The translations under genes and the position numbers were made by a program. Below the pieces are notes generated by a model, which was given only the letters and a program-made list of their open reading frames with translations, had not been told where the DNA came from and made no database searches. 6,966 bases of DNA from an uncultured Bacteroidia bacterium (GTDB taxonomy: Bacteria > Bacteroidota > Bacteroidia > Bacteroidales > UBA932): the NCBI GenBank assembly GCA_902773305.1, contig CACYEB010000175.1:1-6966 (forward strand), given 5' to 3'. Below, in pieces: positions 1-5,600 of this stretch (the first letter of the stretch is position 1; the number at the start of each line of letters is the position of its first letter).

Positions 1-554
1 ATCATACAGTGCTTGCGGGTGCGCTCGGAGGTGTTCACCAGATCCCAGCACTCTTTGATGCTGGTGGCTGCGGGAACTTCAATGGCCACGTGCTTGCCGT
101 GCTCCATAGCATAAACTGCGATGGGAGTGTGCAGCTGCCAGGGAACTGCCAGATACACAAGGTCCACATCTTCCAGTTCGCAGAGCTGTTTGTAGCCTTC
201 TTCGCCGCTGAACTCGTGAATAGCGCGGGGTGCGCCCAGGTCTTCGAGCACCTTCTGGGCCCTTTCAACCCTGTCGGGATAAAGGTCGCAGAGAGCCACC
301 ACGGTGGCAAACTCCTGATAGGGCATACGCCAGATGGCGCCGGTACCGCGGTCGCCAAGGCCCACGACACCTACCCGGACATTCTCAATGGGCTCTGCCG
401 CAAACCCCAGCATACTCTGCTGGTCGGCCGGACGGGGCGGAGTGTTGTAGACTATCTGATTGTTCTTGACCACATAGCCGTAAGGATCGGCTTTCTGGCA
501 GGAGACTGACAGCAGTGCAAGTATAGCTGCCAGAAAAAAGAATCTTGTTTTCAT
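1..554 (-). CDS. GH109-type alpha-N-acetylgalactosaminidase (Gfo/Idh/MocA fold), N-terminal part
   Basis: Partial gene: 184 residues are visible and the C-terminus lies beyond position 1; GH109 enzymes are usually about 440-470 residues. The ATG at 554 gives a signal peptide with a hydrophobic stretch (residues 4-17) ending in SVSC, so Cys19 is a plausible lipidation site and the protein is probably exported. A Rossmann NAD(P) motif follows, GVVGLGDRGTG at residues 62-72, with an acidic strand end at ALCD (87-90). Further on, LVYLAVPWQLH (132-142), HVAIEVPAA (155-163) and ECWDLVNTSERTRKHCM (168-184) match what I know of GH109 proteins rather than ordinary sugar dehydrogenases. GH109 enzymes hydrolyse terminal alpha-GalNAc (for example blood-group A) by an NAD-dependent redox mechanism. 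It is the fourth gene of the leftward operon, 13 nt after the phosphatase stop. Catalytic residues are outside the window, so a plain oxidoreductase remains possible. Confidence 0.83.
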   Translation of the reverse strand, partial: MKTRFFFLAAILALLSVSCQKADPYGYVVKNNQIVYNTPPRPADQQSMLGFAAEPIENVRVGVVGLGDRGTGAIWRMPYQEFATVVALCDLYPDRVERAQKVLEDLGAPRAIHEFSGEEGYKQLCELEDVDLVYLAVPWQLHTPIAVYAMEHGKHVAIEVPAATSIKECWDLVNTSERTRKHCM

Positions 555-567
555 ATATTAAAATTGA

Positions 568-1815
568 TTATTCAAGCATCATTTTACGGAAGTCATCGAT
601 GTCCTGCTGCGAGACTTTAGCCACGTTGAGCAGATACTTCTCTGCACCGTCGGCGAAAGACCCACCTACACCAGCCCGCTGCCACAGATAGGGAACCACA
701 TCACTGTAAACCCACTCTTTACGCGTATTCTTGAAAACGGGTTCCGGATTGCTGCCCTTCTCCGACGAAGAGACGCTGTATCCCACGGGAGCGAAATAGG
801 TAACCTCGTATGCCTTGCCGATGTCGCCTTCCCTTACACCCAGAAGACCCAGTAAAAGAATGTCCAGGGTACCAGTGCGGTCGCGTCCCAGGGAGCAGTG
901 GAAAAACACGGGCCTGTCGGACCTGAGGCTGTTTACGATAAACTCAAAGCACTCCTTGGTTTTCGCGGCGTCCTTGACAAGCATTGTCTTGCCTCCCTGT
1001 TCGATGACCGGTGCGCAGTGTGCCAGCCCGTCAACCGCAGGGACATTCATTACGTCCGACTTGCCGCGAAGATCCAGCTGCGCGCCGATACCCTCTATGA
1101 GGACCTCTTTCTGGCCCTGTTCGTTCAGCATAGTCTCCCAGGGATCGTTCATACGCCCGCCACGGTAGAGCTTGCGGTACTTTACCGTTTTGCCGTCGAT
1201 CGTTTTCCAACCGCCCAGGTCACGCACGTTGCGCACGCCGCCTTCATCACCCTGGAAGTACACCTGATGCAGCAGTCCGGTGGTAGTGAATCCGCCCTCT
1301 TTTATAACTCTGCCTTTGGAGGAGTGAACCTTGTAGGTATAACTGTCGTTGGGGACCAGGTTGGAGATGTTGATAAAACACTGGCCTTCCGGCACCGGGA
1401 TATCGGCCTTCCAGGAGTATTTGTCCTCCAGATGCAGGGTCAGCGCGCCCTCTTTCAGGGCAGCCTTACTCCAGCGGATACTGTAGGACGGGGGAATGTC
1501 GCTGTCGGGTTCCTTGGTCCAGCTGAAAGCTTCGCCGGCGGGATCTTCCAGTCCCTGCTCATTGTAGAGTTTGCCGTTGAAACCGCCGTAATAATCCAGC
1601 ACCTTGGTAAAAGAGTAATCCTTGTCGGGATATTCTACCTCCGAGAGGAATTTCTGGACATTTGGGTTGGTAGCGAGCACCGCGTCACCGTTTTTCAGTT
1701 CGGTGGCGGCTCCTTCGTAAGAGGTTTGGTCATCGGGTTCATAATTCGCTTTCCCGTTGCAGAAAGTCAGCAGGGGAAGAACCAGAATCAATGCCAGAAG
1801 TTTATTGAATTTCAT
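568..1815 (-). CDS. Exported tyrosine-phosphatase-family protein with N-terminal beta-sandwich region
   Basis: A 415-residue protein with an N-terminal export signal (hydrophobic 6-18, Cys19). The residue before Cys19 is Phe (LTFC), which is not a standard lipobox, so lipidation is uncertain. Residues about 105-178 (YSIRWSKAAL to YKVHSSKGRV and GGFTTTG) look like a fibronectin-III or purple-acid-phosphatase N-terminal type beta domain. The catalytic part starts with NVRDLGGW (196-203), typical of the Y_phosphatase3 (MptpB-like) family, continues with LDLRG (247-251), and carries the phosphate-binding loop HCSLGRDR (306-313), a complete CX5R motif with Cys307 nucleophile and Arg313. Members of this family act on phosphotyrosine, phosphoserine or phosphoinositides; the substrate here is unknown. 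The start at 1815 lies 7 nt after the stop of the upstream glycosidase, which ends in tandem TAA TAA. Its place between two glycosidases suggests a role on an extracellular phosphorylated substrate, but that is inference. Confidence 0.85.
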   Translation of the reverse strand: MKFNKLLALILVLPLLTFCNGKANYEPDDQTSYEGAATELKNGDAVLATNPNVQKFLSEVEYPDKDYSFTKVLDYYGGFNGKLYNEQGLEDPAGEAFSWTKEPDSDIPPSYSIRWSKAALKEGALTLHLEDKYSWKADIPVPEGQCFINISNLVPNDSYTYKVHSSKGRVIKEGGFTTTGLLHQVYFQGDEGGVRNVRDLGGWKTIDGKTVKYRKLYRGGRMNDPWETMLNEQGQKEVLIEGIGAQLDLRGKSDVMNVPAVDGLAHCAPVIEQGGKTMLVKDAAKTKECFEFIVNSLRSDRPVFFHCSLGRDRTGTLDILLLGLLGVREGDIGKAYEVTYFAPVGYSVSSSEKGSNPEPVFKNTRKEWVYSDVVPYLWQRAGVGGSFADGAEKYLLNVAKVSQQDIDDFRKMMLE

Positions 1816-1822
1816 AGGCTTA

Positions 1823-3640
1823 TTATTTAACTTCTATAAGGTAGTTGCCTTTAAATATCGGATTGATGACGGGGTCGGGACCCTGCACCTCGTAGGTTTT
1901 CAGGTCGTCCGATGCATATTCTGTGACTTTGTAGGGGCGCTCCTGAAGGCCGCGAAGCACAATGGGCTCCCCATTCCATTCTGGAGCATAGAAAGCGTAG
2001 TACATCACTCCATCCTTCTCTATAACGTGGGCCTCGGGCCTGTCAAATCCAAAGTCATACAGGTTCAGATAGCTGCCGGTAGAGAGCATCTTCTCGTTGT
2101 AGATGGGGACCCACTTGCGAAGCAGGGCCTCCTTCTCTTCTGTGAGCAGGCTTCCGCCACTCTCGGTGGCGTCGGGATTGGCCTTTGGCCAGGTAAACTT
2201 GGTTCCGATGACACCTCCCACACCCACCTGCGAGGGAAAGTCGAGGCCGCCGTCACTGAGTTCCACGTGGTCGGCATAATAGGCCAGGCCCGGACACATT
2301 GCGGCGTATGCCTTGCGCTTCATACGTATCTGGGCACTGGATGTGGGATCGGATGCCACCGCCTGGTTGAAATAAGGCAGCAGGAAGAAATTCATCGCAC
2401 ATCCGCAGGGGCAGAGCTGCACCACGGAGCCCGGCTTGATGGCATCTACGTGATCTTTGACACCTTTCAGGAACTCGGGATAGCGTTCGCAGGCCTCTTC
2501 GGGATATGACAGCCCGCTGGCGGGGTTGTAGTCAGGCTCGCACATATTCAGGTACTGTCCGTCCAACTTGAATCCGTCAAAACCCCAGTCCTGCATAAAA
2601 CGGTCCACCAGGTTCAAGGTGTAATCCATAGTTCCCTTGTTCACTGGAGACAGGTACCAGCTGTCCCACCAGCTGATATCCTCGTGGGTACCGTCTTTGG
2701 TCACCAGCAGCAACTCGGGATGCTCCTTTGCCAGCCTGCTCCCCGGATCGGCACACATCGGAGCCCACCAGAGTTTGGCCAGAAGGCCTGCGTCGTGGAT
2801 AGCGTCGGTGATGCGGCGCATCCCCTCCTCTCCTATCCGTTCGTTGGCCTCCCAGTCTCCTTCGCATATCTGGTAGCCGTCATCGACATCCACCCATTTG
2901 AAGCCGAGTTCCACAACCTTTGGCAAAGTGCCGATAACTTCATCTACAGTGAATGTCCGTTCATAGCCCCAGGCACACCATACCGGCTCGAAAGCGGCGG
3001 CGGGCGAAACCGGCATTTCGAAATGGAATGCCGACTGCATATAGCGGGTAAACTCGCGCAGCGGGTTGAAGAAATCTCCGCTGCTGGTCATTACAAACTG
3101 ATTATAAGCCTTGAGCGTATCGCCGGGCTGAAGCACCACAGGCTCTTCAAAGTCACGGCGGATGCACGCCTCGGCGCGGTTGCCCTTGCGGCACACCGGC
3201 ATCGACACAAGACGCAGCACCGGCTCTGCCAAGCCTACGCTGACATTGGCATCAGGTGTCCACAGGCATACCATAGGTATCCCGCCGCCATAGTCGGATC
3301 CATTCATTCCAAGGAAGTTCCGTTTATGGAACCCCTTTTCCACAGGCATTGCCCAATCCAGCCGGTCTCCCGAAGAAGTGGGCTGGAAAGACCATATCTT
3401 CTTCCCCTGAACGGCAATGCGTGAAGTTTCCATCGCATCCACTTTTACGGCCTTGTCGGAAACATTCACAAAAGTCACGCTGCGCACGGTGAGACCGTCA
3501 AAACCGTCGGGACACTCCGACGCGACCGTGACACTGATGCCGGGCAGCACCCTGCCACCAGCAAGCAGGCAGTCAGCGGGTCTTGGCGTACAACCGGCAA
3601 ACAGCACCAGTATGGCACCTATGATTGTTATCTTTTTCAT
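1823..3640 (-). CDS. Lipoprotein alpha-galactosidase-like glycoside hydrolase (clan GH-D, GH36-like)
   Basis: A 605-residue protein with a clear lipoprotein signal: MKKI, hydrophobic stretch, then LFAGC with Cys17. Three regions follow: an N-terminal beta-sandwich (about 25-210), a TIM-barrel (about 215-485) and a C-terminal beta domain (about 515-605), the GH36-type order. In the barrel, KWVDVDDGYQ (248-257), the loop LWWAPMCADPGSRLAKEHPE (290-309), and GFDGFKLDG (353-361) fit melibiase; Asp360 is the expected nucleophile. QLCPCGCAMNFF (408-419) replaces the usual cysteine/glycine substrate loop, and Asp431 in ASDP (429-432) is the likely acid/base. The family removes terminal alpha-galactose; some GH36 members act on alpha-GalNAc or alpha-galactosamine, and the neighbouring GH109 makes that worth considering. 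It is probably anchored in the periplasm or on the surface. It follows the kinase stop by 3 nt. Clan assignment is good; exact family and substrate are uncertain. Confidence 0.82.
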   Translation of the reverse strand: MKKITIIGAILVLFAGCTPRPADCLLAGGRVLPGISVTVASECPDGFDGLTVRSVTFVNVSDKAVKVDAMETSRIAVQGKKIWSFQPTSSGDRLDWAMPVEKGFHKRNFLGMNGSDYGGGIPMVCLWTPDANVSVGLAEPVLRLVSMPVCRKGNRAEACIRRDFEEPVVLQPGDTLKAYNQFVMTSSGDFFNPLREFTRYMQSAFHFEMPVSPAAAFEPVWCAWGYERTFTVDEVIGTLPKVVELGFKWVDVDDGYQICEGDWEANERIGEEGMRRITDAIHDAGLLAKLWWAPMCADPGSRLAKEHPELLLVTKDGTHEDISWWDSWYLSPVNKGTMDYTLNLVDRFMQDWGFDGFKLDGQYLNMCEPDYNPASGLSYPEEACERYPEFLKGVKDHVDAIKPGSVVQLCPCGCAMNFFLLPYFNQAVASDPTSSAQIRMKRKAYAAMCPGLAYYADHVELSDGGLDFPSQVGVGGVIGTKFTWPKANPDATESGGSLLTEEKEALLRKWVPIYNEKMLSTGSYLNLYDFGFDRPEAHVIEKDGVMYYAFYAPEWNGEPIVLRGLQERPYKVTEYASDDLKTYEVQGPDPVINPIFKGNYLIEVK

Positions 3641-3643
3641 TCT

Positions 3644-4597
3644 TTACAGTTTTAGCTCCTGTCCAAAACGGGTGCGGCACACCTTCTTTACATCTTCCAG
3701 CGATGTAAAAGCTCCCGTGCCGCCCGCAGCAGTAGTGTTTACAGCACCGGTCAGATTGCCGGTACGCTGGCATTCCTCAAGCGGAAGCCCCTTCACGAAG
3801 GCGCTCACGAAACCGGAATTGCAACTGTCGCCCGCCCCGATGGCATCGACCACATCCCTGTTGAGGAATGCGGGAAGTCCCGTACGGGAACCGTCTTTCT
3901 TTATAAGAATAGATCCCTTGCTCCCGCACTTGAGCATCATTGCGCAGCCCAGGTAAGGCTCGACAGCCGAAATGGCGCTCTCAAGGTCCGCCTTGCCCGT
4001 GAGGCACTGCAATTCCTTTTCGTTGGGCATGAATATCGTAATCTTGGGAAGGAGCCTCTTGTAGTCAAACGCCCACTTCTCTACCGGGTCCCACTGAGTG
4101 TCAAGCGAAACCGTCACGCCTTTTGATGCCGCCAGGTCCAGGATTCTCTCAAGGTCACGCAGGATTCCTGACTGCATGAAAATCGAACTGAGATGGATGT
4201 GCTTCGCCTGGTCGAATACCGAAAGGTCCATATCTTCAAGCCCCATCACGTCCATTGCCCCCTGATATGTAAGCACGGCACGGTCTTCCCCGTAACTCAT
4301 ACAGATGGAGGCGCCTGTGGGGACATCCCCTTCCACCAGATATGACGTATCCACGCCCCTGGCCTCCAGCGAAGTACGCACCAGATGGCCGAAAGAGTCG
4401 CGCCCTATCATCCCCACGAAACAGACCCTGCTGCCCAGGGACGCGGCGTTGGCGGCGAATATCGCAGTGGAACTGCCCAGTGTCACCGTCATATCCTGTG
4501 CGAATTTCTCCTTGCCGATCTCCGGCTCGGACTCTATGCCGTTCATAATGACATCGACATTCAGTTCGCCGATGGCTGCAATATCATACTTTCTCAT
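3644..4597 (-). CDS. PfkB-family (ribokinase-like) sugar or sugar-phosphate kinase
   Basis: A 317-residue cytoplasmic kinase with no signal peptide, starting MRKYDIAAIGELNVDVIM. The ribokinase fold is shown by the N-terminal strand with GELNVD (10-15), the substrate-binding segment LGSSTAIFAANAASLGSR (40-57), VGMIGRDSFG (61-70), the NEKE element (192-195), and the second PfkB signature DAIGAGDSCNSGF (251-263), where Asp257 is the catalytic base of the GAGD anion hole. I chose ATG 4597: an in-frame ATG at 4669 would add 24 residues, but those codons overlap the putative -7 box at 4622-4629, and homology begins at the chosen start. It is the first gene of the leftward operon. From context (AgaS and KbaZ-like genes opposite) the best guess is tagatose-6-phosphate kinase. 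It resembles general carbohydrate kinases more than the LacC/1-phosphofructokinase subfamily, so a free amino sugar or other hexose could be the substrate. Confidence 0.87.
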   Translation of the reverse strand: MRKYDIAAIGELNVDVIMNGIESEPEIGKEKFAQDMTVTLGSSTAIFAANAASLGSRVCFVGMIGRDSFGHLVRTSLEARGVDTSYLVEGDVPTGASICMSYGEDRAVLTYQGAMDVMGLEDMDLSVFDQAKHIHLSSIFMQSGILRDLERILDLAASKGVTVSLDTQWDPVEKWAFDYKRLLPKITIFMPNEKELQCLTGKADLESAISAVEPYLGCAMMLKCGSKGSILIKKDGSRTGLPAFLNRDVVDAIGAGDSCNSGFVSAFVKGLPLEECQRTGNLTGAVNTTAAGGTGAFTSLEDVKKVCRTRFGQELKL

Positions 4598-4610
4598 TGT
4601 TTCGATTTTT
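4598..4610 (-). promoter_or_regulatory. 13-nt leader motif AAAAATCGAAACA, copy before the kinase
   Basis: Read on the minus strand, AAAAATCGAAACA directly abuts the kinase ATG. The identical 13-mer occurs on the plus strand at 4694-4706, two nt before the regulator ATG. Both lie in the short leaders predicted from the -7 boxes. The shared CGAAA core recurs elsewhere in the two intergenic regions, so this is a candidate DeoR-regulator half site; a common translation-initiation context is the alternative. Confidence 0.5.
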
Positions 4611-4621
4611 TCTCTCGGGTA

Positions 4622-4629
4622 CAAATATA
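4622..4629 (-). promoter_or_regulatory. Probable Bacteroidota promoter (-7 box) of the kinase-glycosidase operon
   Basis: On the minus strand this reads TATATTTG, an exact match to the Bacteroidota -7 consensus TAnnTTTG, 24 nt upstream of the chosen kinase ATG at 4597. No convincing TTTG is found 19-21 bp upstream, so the -33 element is weak or absent; that could fit a promoter that needs activation or is simply weak. It implies a leader of roughly 15-20 nt. Confidence 0.6.
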
Positions 4630-4653
4630 ATCTTTTTTCTGAAAGTTTTATCA

Positions 4654-4676
4654 TTTCGTTTTGTTTCATATCGAAA
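4654..4676. promoter_or_regulatory. Candidate DeoR-type operator between the divergent promoters
   Basis: TTTCGTTTTGTTTC at 4654-4667 contains three TTT-based repeats. It fits the core TTTCRTTTYRTTTY that I recall for E. coli AgaR, the DeoR-family repressor of GalNAc genes. It overlaps TTTCATATCGAAA (4664-4676), an imperfect palindrome. The -33 box of the regulator promoter (4660-4663) lies inside, so a bound repressor would block that promoter and sit just upstream of the kinase promoter. Operator identity is inferred from pattern and position only. Confidence 0.45.
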
Positions 4677-4690
4677 TAATGTTATATTTG
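4660..4690 (+). promoter_or_regulatory. Bacteroidota promoter of the DeoR-family regulator
   Basis: TTTG at 4660-4663 and TATATTTG at 4683-4690 are separated by exactly 19 bp, matching the TTTG / TAnnTTTG consensus of the primary sigma factor of Bacteroidota. Transcription would begin near 4697, about 12 nt before the ATG at 4709. The promoter is embedded in repeated TTTCG/CGAAA elements, which suggests autoregulation. Confidence 0.75.
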
Positions 4691-4693
4691 CAT

Positions 4694-4706
4694 AAAAATC
4701 GAAACA
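4694..4706 (+). promoter_or_regulatory. 13-nt leader motif AAAAATCGAAACA, copy before the regulator
   Basis: Exact copy, in opposite orientation, of the motif at 4598-4610. It covers the predicted transcription start and ends 2 nt before the regulator ATG. A bound regulator here would block initiation. The same AATCGAAA core is seen on the minus strand at 5551-5558 upstream of agaS. Confidence 0.5.
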
Positions 4707-4708
4707 CT

Positions 4709-5500
4709 ATGAAAATATACGACACCGCTCAGGGGCGCAGGTCAGCCATCCTCCAGAAGTTACGCGAAGACTCCTCGGTAACCGTTTCACAACTCAAGGA
4801 TATGTTCGGCGTATCCGAAGTTACCATCCGCAAAGACCTTAAGATACTCCAGGACCGCAAGCTTCTGATCCGCGTCCACGGCGGCGCGCTGATGGAGAGC
4901 ACCACCTCCCAGAGAGAGCCCGACGAGCACAACTTCAGCTTCAAGCAAATGGTCAACTCCCGCGAAAAACAGGCCATCGGCCGTGCCGCCGCAGCCCACA
5001 TCAAAGACGGTGACACGATTCTGGTGGATTCCGGTACCACGGCGCTCGAGGTTGTCAGAAACCTGCATCGCTTCAACGACCTTACCATAGTAACAACCTC
5101 GGTAAACGCTATGCTGGAGGCAGTTAAATACAGAAGGTTCAAGGTGATGCTGCTGGGCGGACTGATGCGCGAGACCAGTCTCTCCGTAGTGGGTCCCCTG
5201 GCCGAATCCAACCTCAAGCTGTTCTACTGCGACAAACTGTTCCTGGGAGTGGACAGTTTCAGCGTGGAATCGGGGCTCTCCACGCCTAACGTAGAGGAAG
5301 CCAGCACAAATCAGGTGATGATCTCCCGGGCCAGGGAGGTAATCGCCGTGTTCGACTCCAGCAAGGTAAACAAACGCGCCCTTGCTTTCATCGCCTCGGT
5401 GGACAAGTTGAACACCATTATCACAGACAACGGGTTCCCCTCGAACATGCGCAACCAGCTCAAGTCCATAAACGTGAAAGTAGAAACAGTGAACGTTTAG
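4709..5500 (+). CDS. DeoR-family transcriptional regulator (AgaR-like by context)
   Basis: A 263-residue protein, normal length for the family. The N-terminal winged helix-turn-helix spans about residues 9-62: RRSAILQKL, then VTVSQLKDMFGVSEVTIRKD (24-43), and the wing LIRVHGGA (53-60), the classic DeoR signature. The C-terminal sensor domain (about 84-245) has the sugar-phosphate-binding loop VDSGTT (106-111), followed by TTSVNAM (129-135), LLGG (148-151), a GVDSFSVESGLSTPN stretch (180-194) and VFDSSKVNK (214-222). DeoR repressors of this type usually respond to a phosphorylated sugar intermediate; tagatose-6-phosphate or galactosamine-6-phosphate would fit the neighbours. The start at 4709 is chosen because an in-frame TTG extension to 4661 would run through the promoter. 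It is divergent from the kinase operon and precedes agaS on the same strand, so it is well placed to control both arms. The effector is inferred. Confidence 0.92.
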   Translation: MKIYDTAQGRRSAILQKLREDSSVTVSQLKDMFGVSEVTIRKDLKILQDRKLLIRVHGGALMESTTSQREPDEHNFSFKQMVNSREKQAIGRAAAAHIKDGDTILVDSGTTALEVVRNLHRFNDLTIVTTSVNAMLEAVKYRRFKVMLLGGLMRETSLSVVGPLAESNLKLFYCDKLFLGVDSFSVESGLSTPNVEEASTNQVMISRAREVIAVFDSSKVNKRALAFIASVDKLNTIITDNGFPSNMRNQLKSINVKVETVNV

Positions 5501-5510
5501 GATGCCATAA

Positions 5511-5532
5511 ACCGAAACATACCGAAATGTTT
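5511..5532. repeat. 10-bp tandem direct repeat with overlapping dyad, candidate operator
   Basis: ACCGAAACAT (5511-5520) is followed at once by ACCGAAATGT (5521-5530), so two CGAAA elements are spaced one helical turn apart on the same DNA face. Overlapping this, AAACAT (5515-5520) and ATGTTT (5527-5532) form a perfect 6-bp inverted repeat around a 6-nt spacer. It sits 11 bp after the regulator stop and upstream of the agaS promoter. A regulator site is the favoured reading. A weak A/T-rich terminator hairpin is possible but unlikely. Confidence 0.45.
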
Positions 5533-5545
5533 TTGCTGTTTTAAA

Positions 5546-5555
5546 CGAAATTTCG
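5546..5555. promoter_or_regulatory. Palindrome CGAAATTTCG, candidate operator of agaS
   Basis: A perfect 10-bp palindrome made of two facing CGAAA elements, centred about 19-20 bp upstream of the -7 box at 5570-5577. It therefore occupies the place where a -33 element would be. Its right half extends as TTTCGATT, the complement of the AATCGAAA core seen in the divergent leaders. This is a good candidate for repression of agaS by the adjacent DeoR protein. Confidence 0.5.
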
Positions 5556-5569
5556 ATTCTATTTTTTTA

Positions 5570-5577
5570 TATTTTTG
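5570..5577 (+). promoter_or_regulatory. Probable -7 box of an agaS promoter
   Basis: TATTTTTG matches the Bacteroidota -7 consensus TAnnTTTG, 23 nt before the agaS ATG. No TTTG lies at the usual distance upstream; that place is taken by the CGAAATTTCG palindrome. The match lies in a T-rich run, so chance is a real possibility, but the 100-bp gap after the regulator and the clustered repeats support a separate promoter. Confidence 0.5.
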
Positions 5578-5600
5578 TTCGGAATAAAACCTCCAACATA

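Noticed and set aside
9..509. Plus-strand open frame opposite the GH109-type gene
   Set aside because: The minus strand encodes a clear signal peptide and NAD-binding motif through the same bases.
898..1830. Long plus-strand open frame (310 codons) opposite the phosphatase gene
   Set aside because: It is antisense to a gene with a complete catalytic motif, shows no recognisable domain, and results from codon bias of the real gene.
1757..3424. Plus-strand open frames (1757-2509 and 2684-3424) opposite the GH36-like gene
   Set aside because: No family similarity; the minus-strand frame is continuous for 605 codons with active-site residues in place.
3417..3956. Plus-strand open frame spanning the junction of the kinase and GH36-like genes
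   Set aside because: It crosses two real genes on the other strand and has a low-complexity Ser/Pro/Thr-rich translation typical of a shadow frame.
4661..4708. N-terminal extension of the regulator from a TTG start
   Set aside because: These codons are occupied by the promoter (4660-4690), and DeoR proteins normally begin shortly before the helix-turn-helix, as ATG 4709 gives.
5515..5534. Possible intrinsic terminator after the regulator gene (6-bp stem followed by a short T run)
   Set aside because: The stem is almost all A/T, the T run is short and overlaps the stem, and the dyad overlaps a tandem CGAAA repeat, so an operator explains it better.
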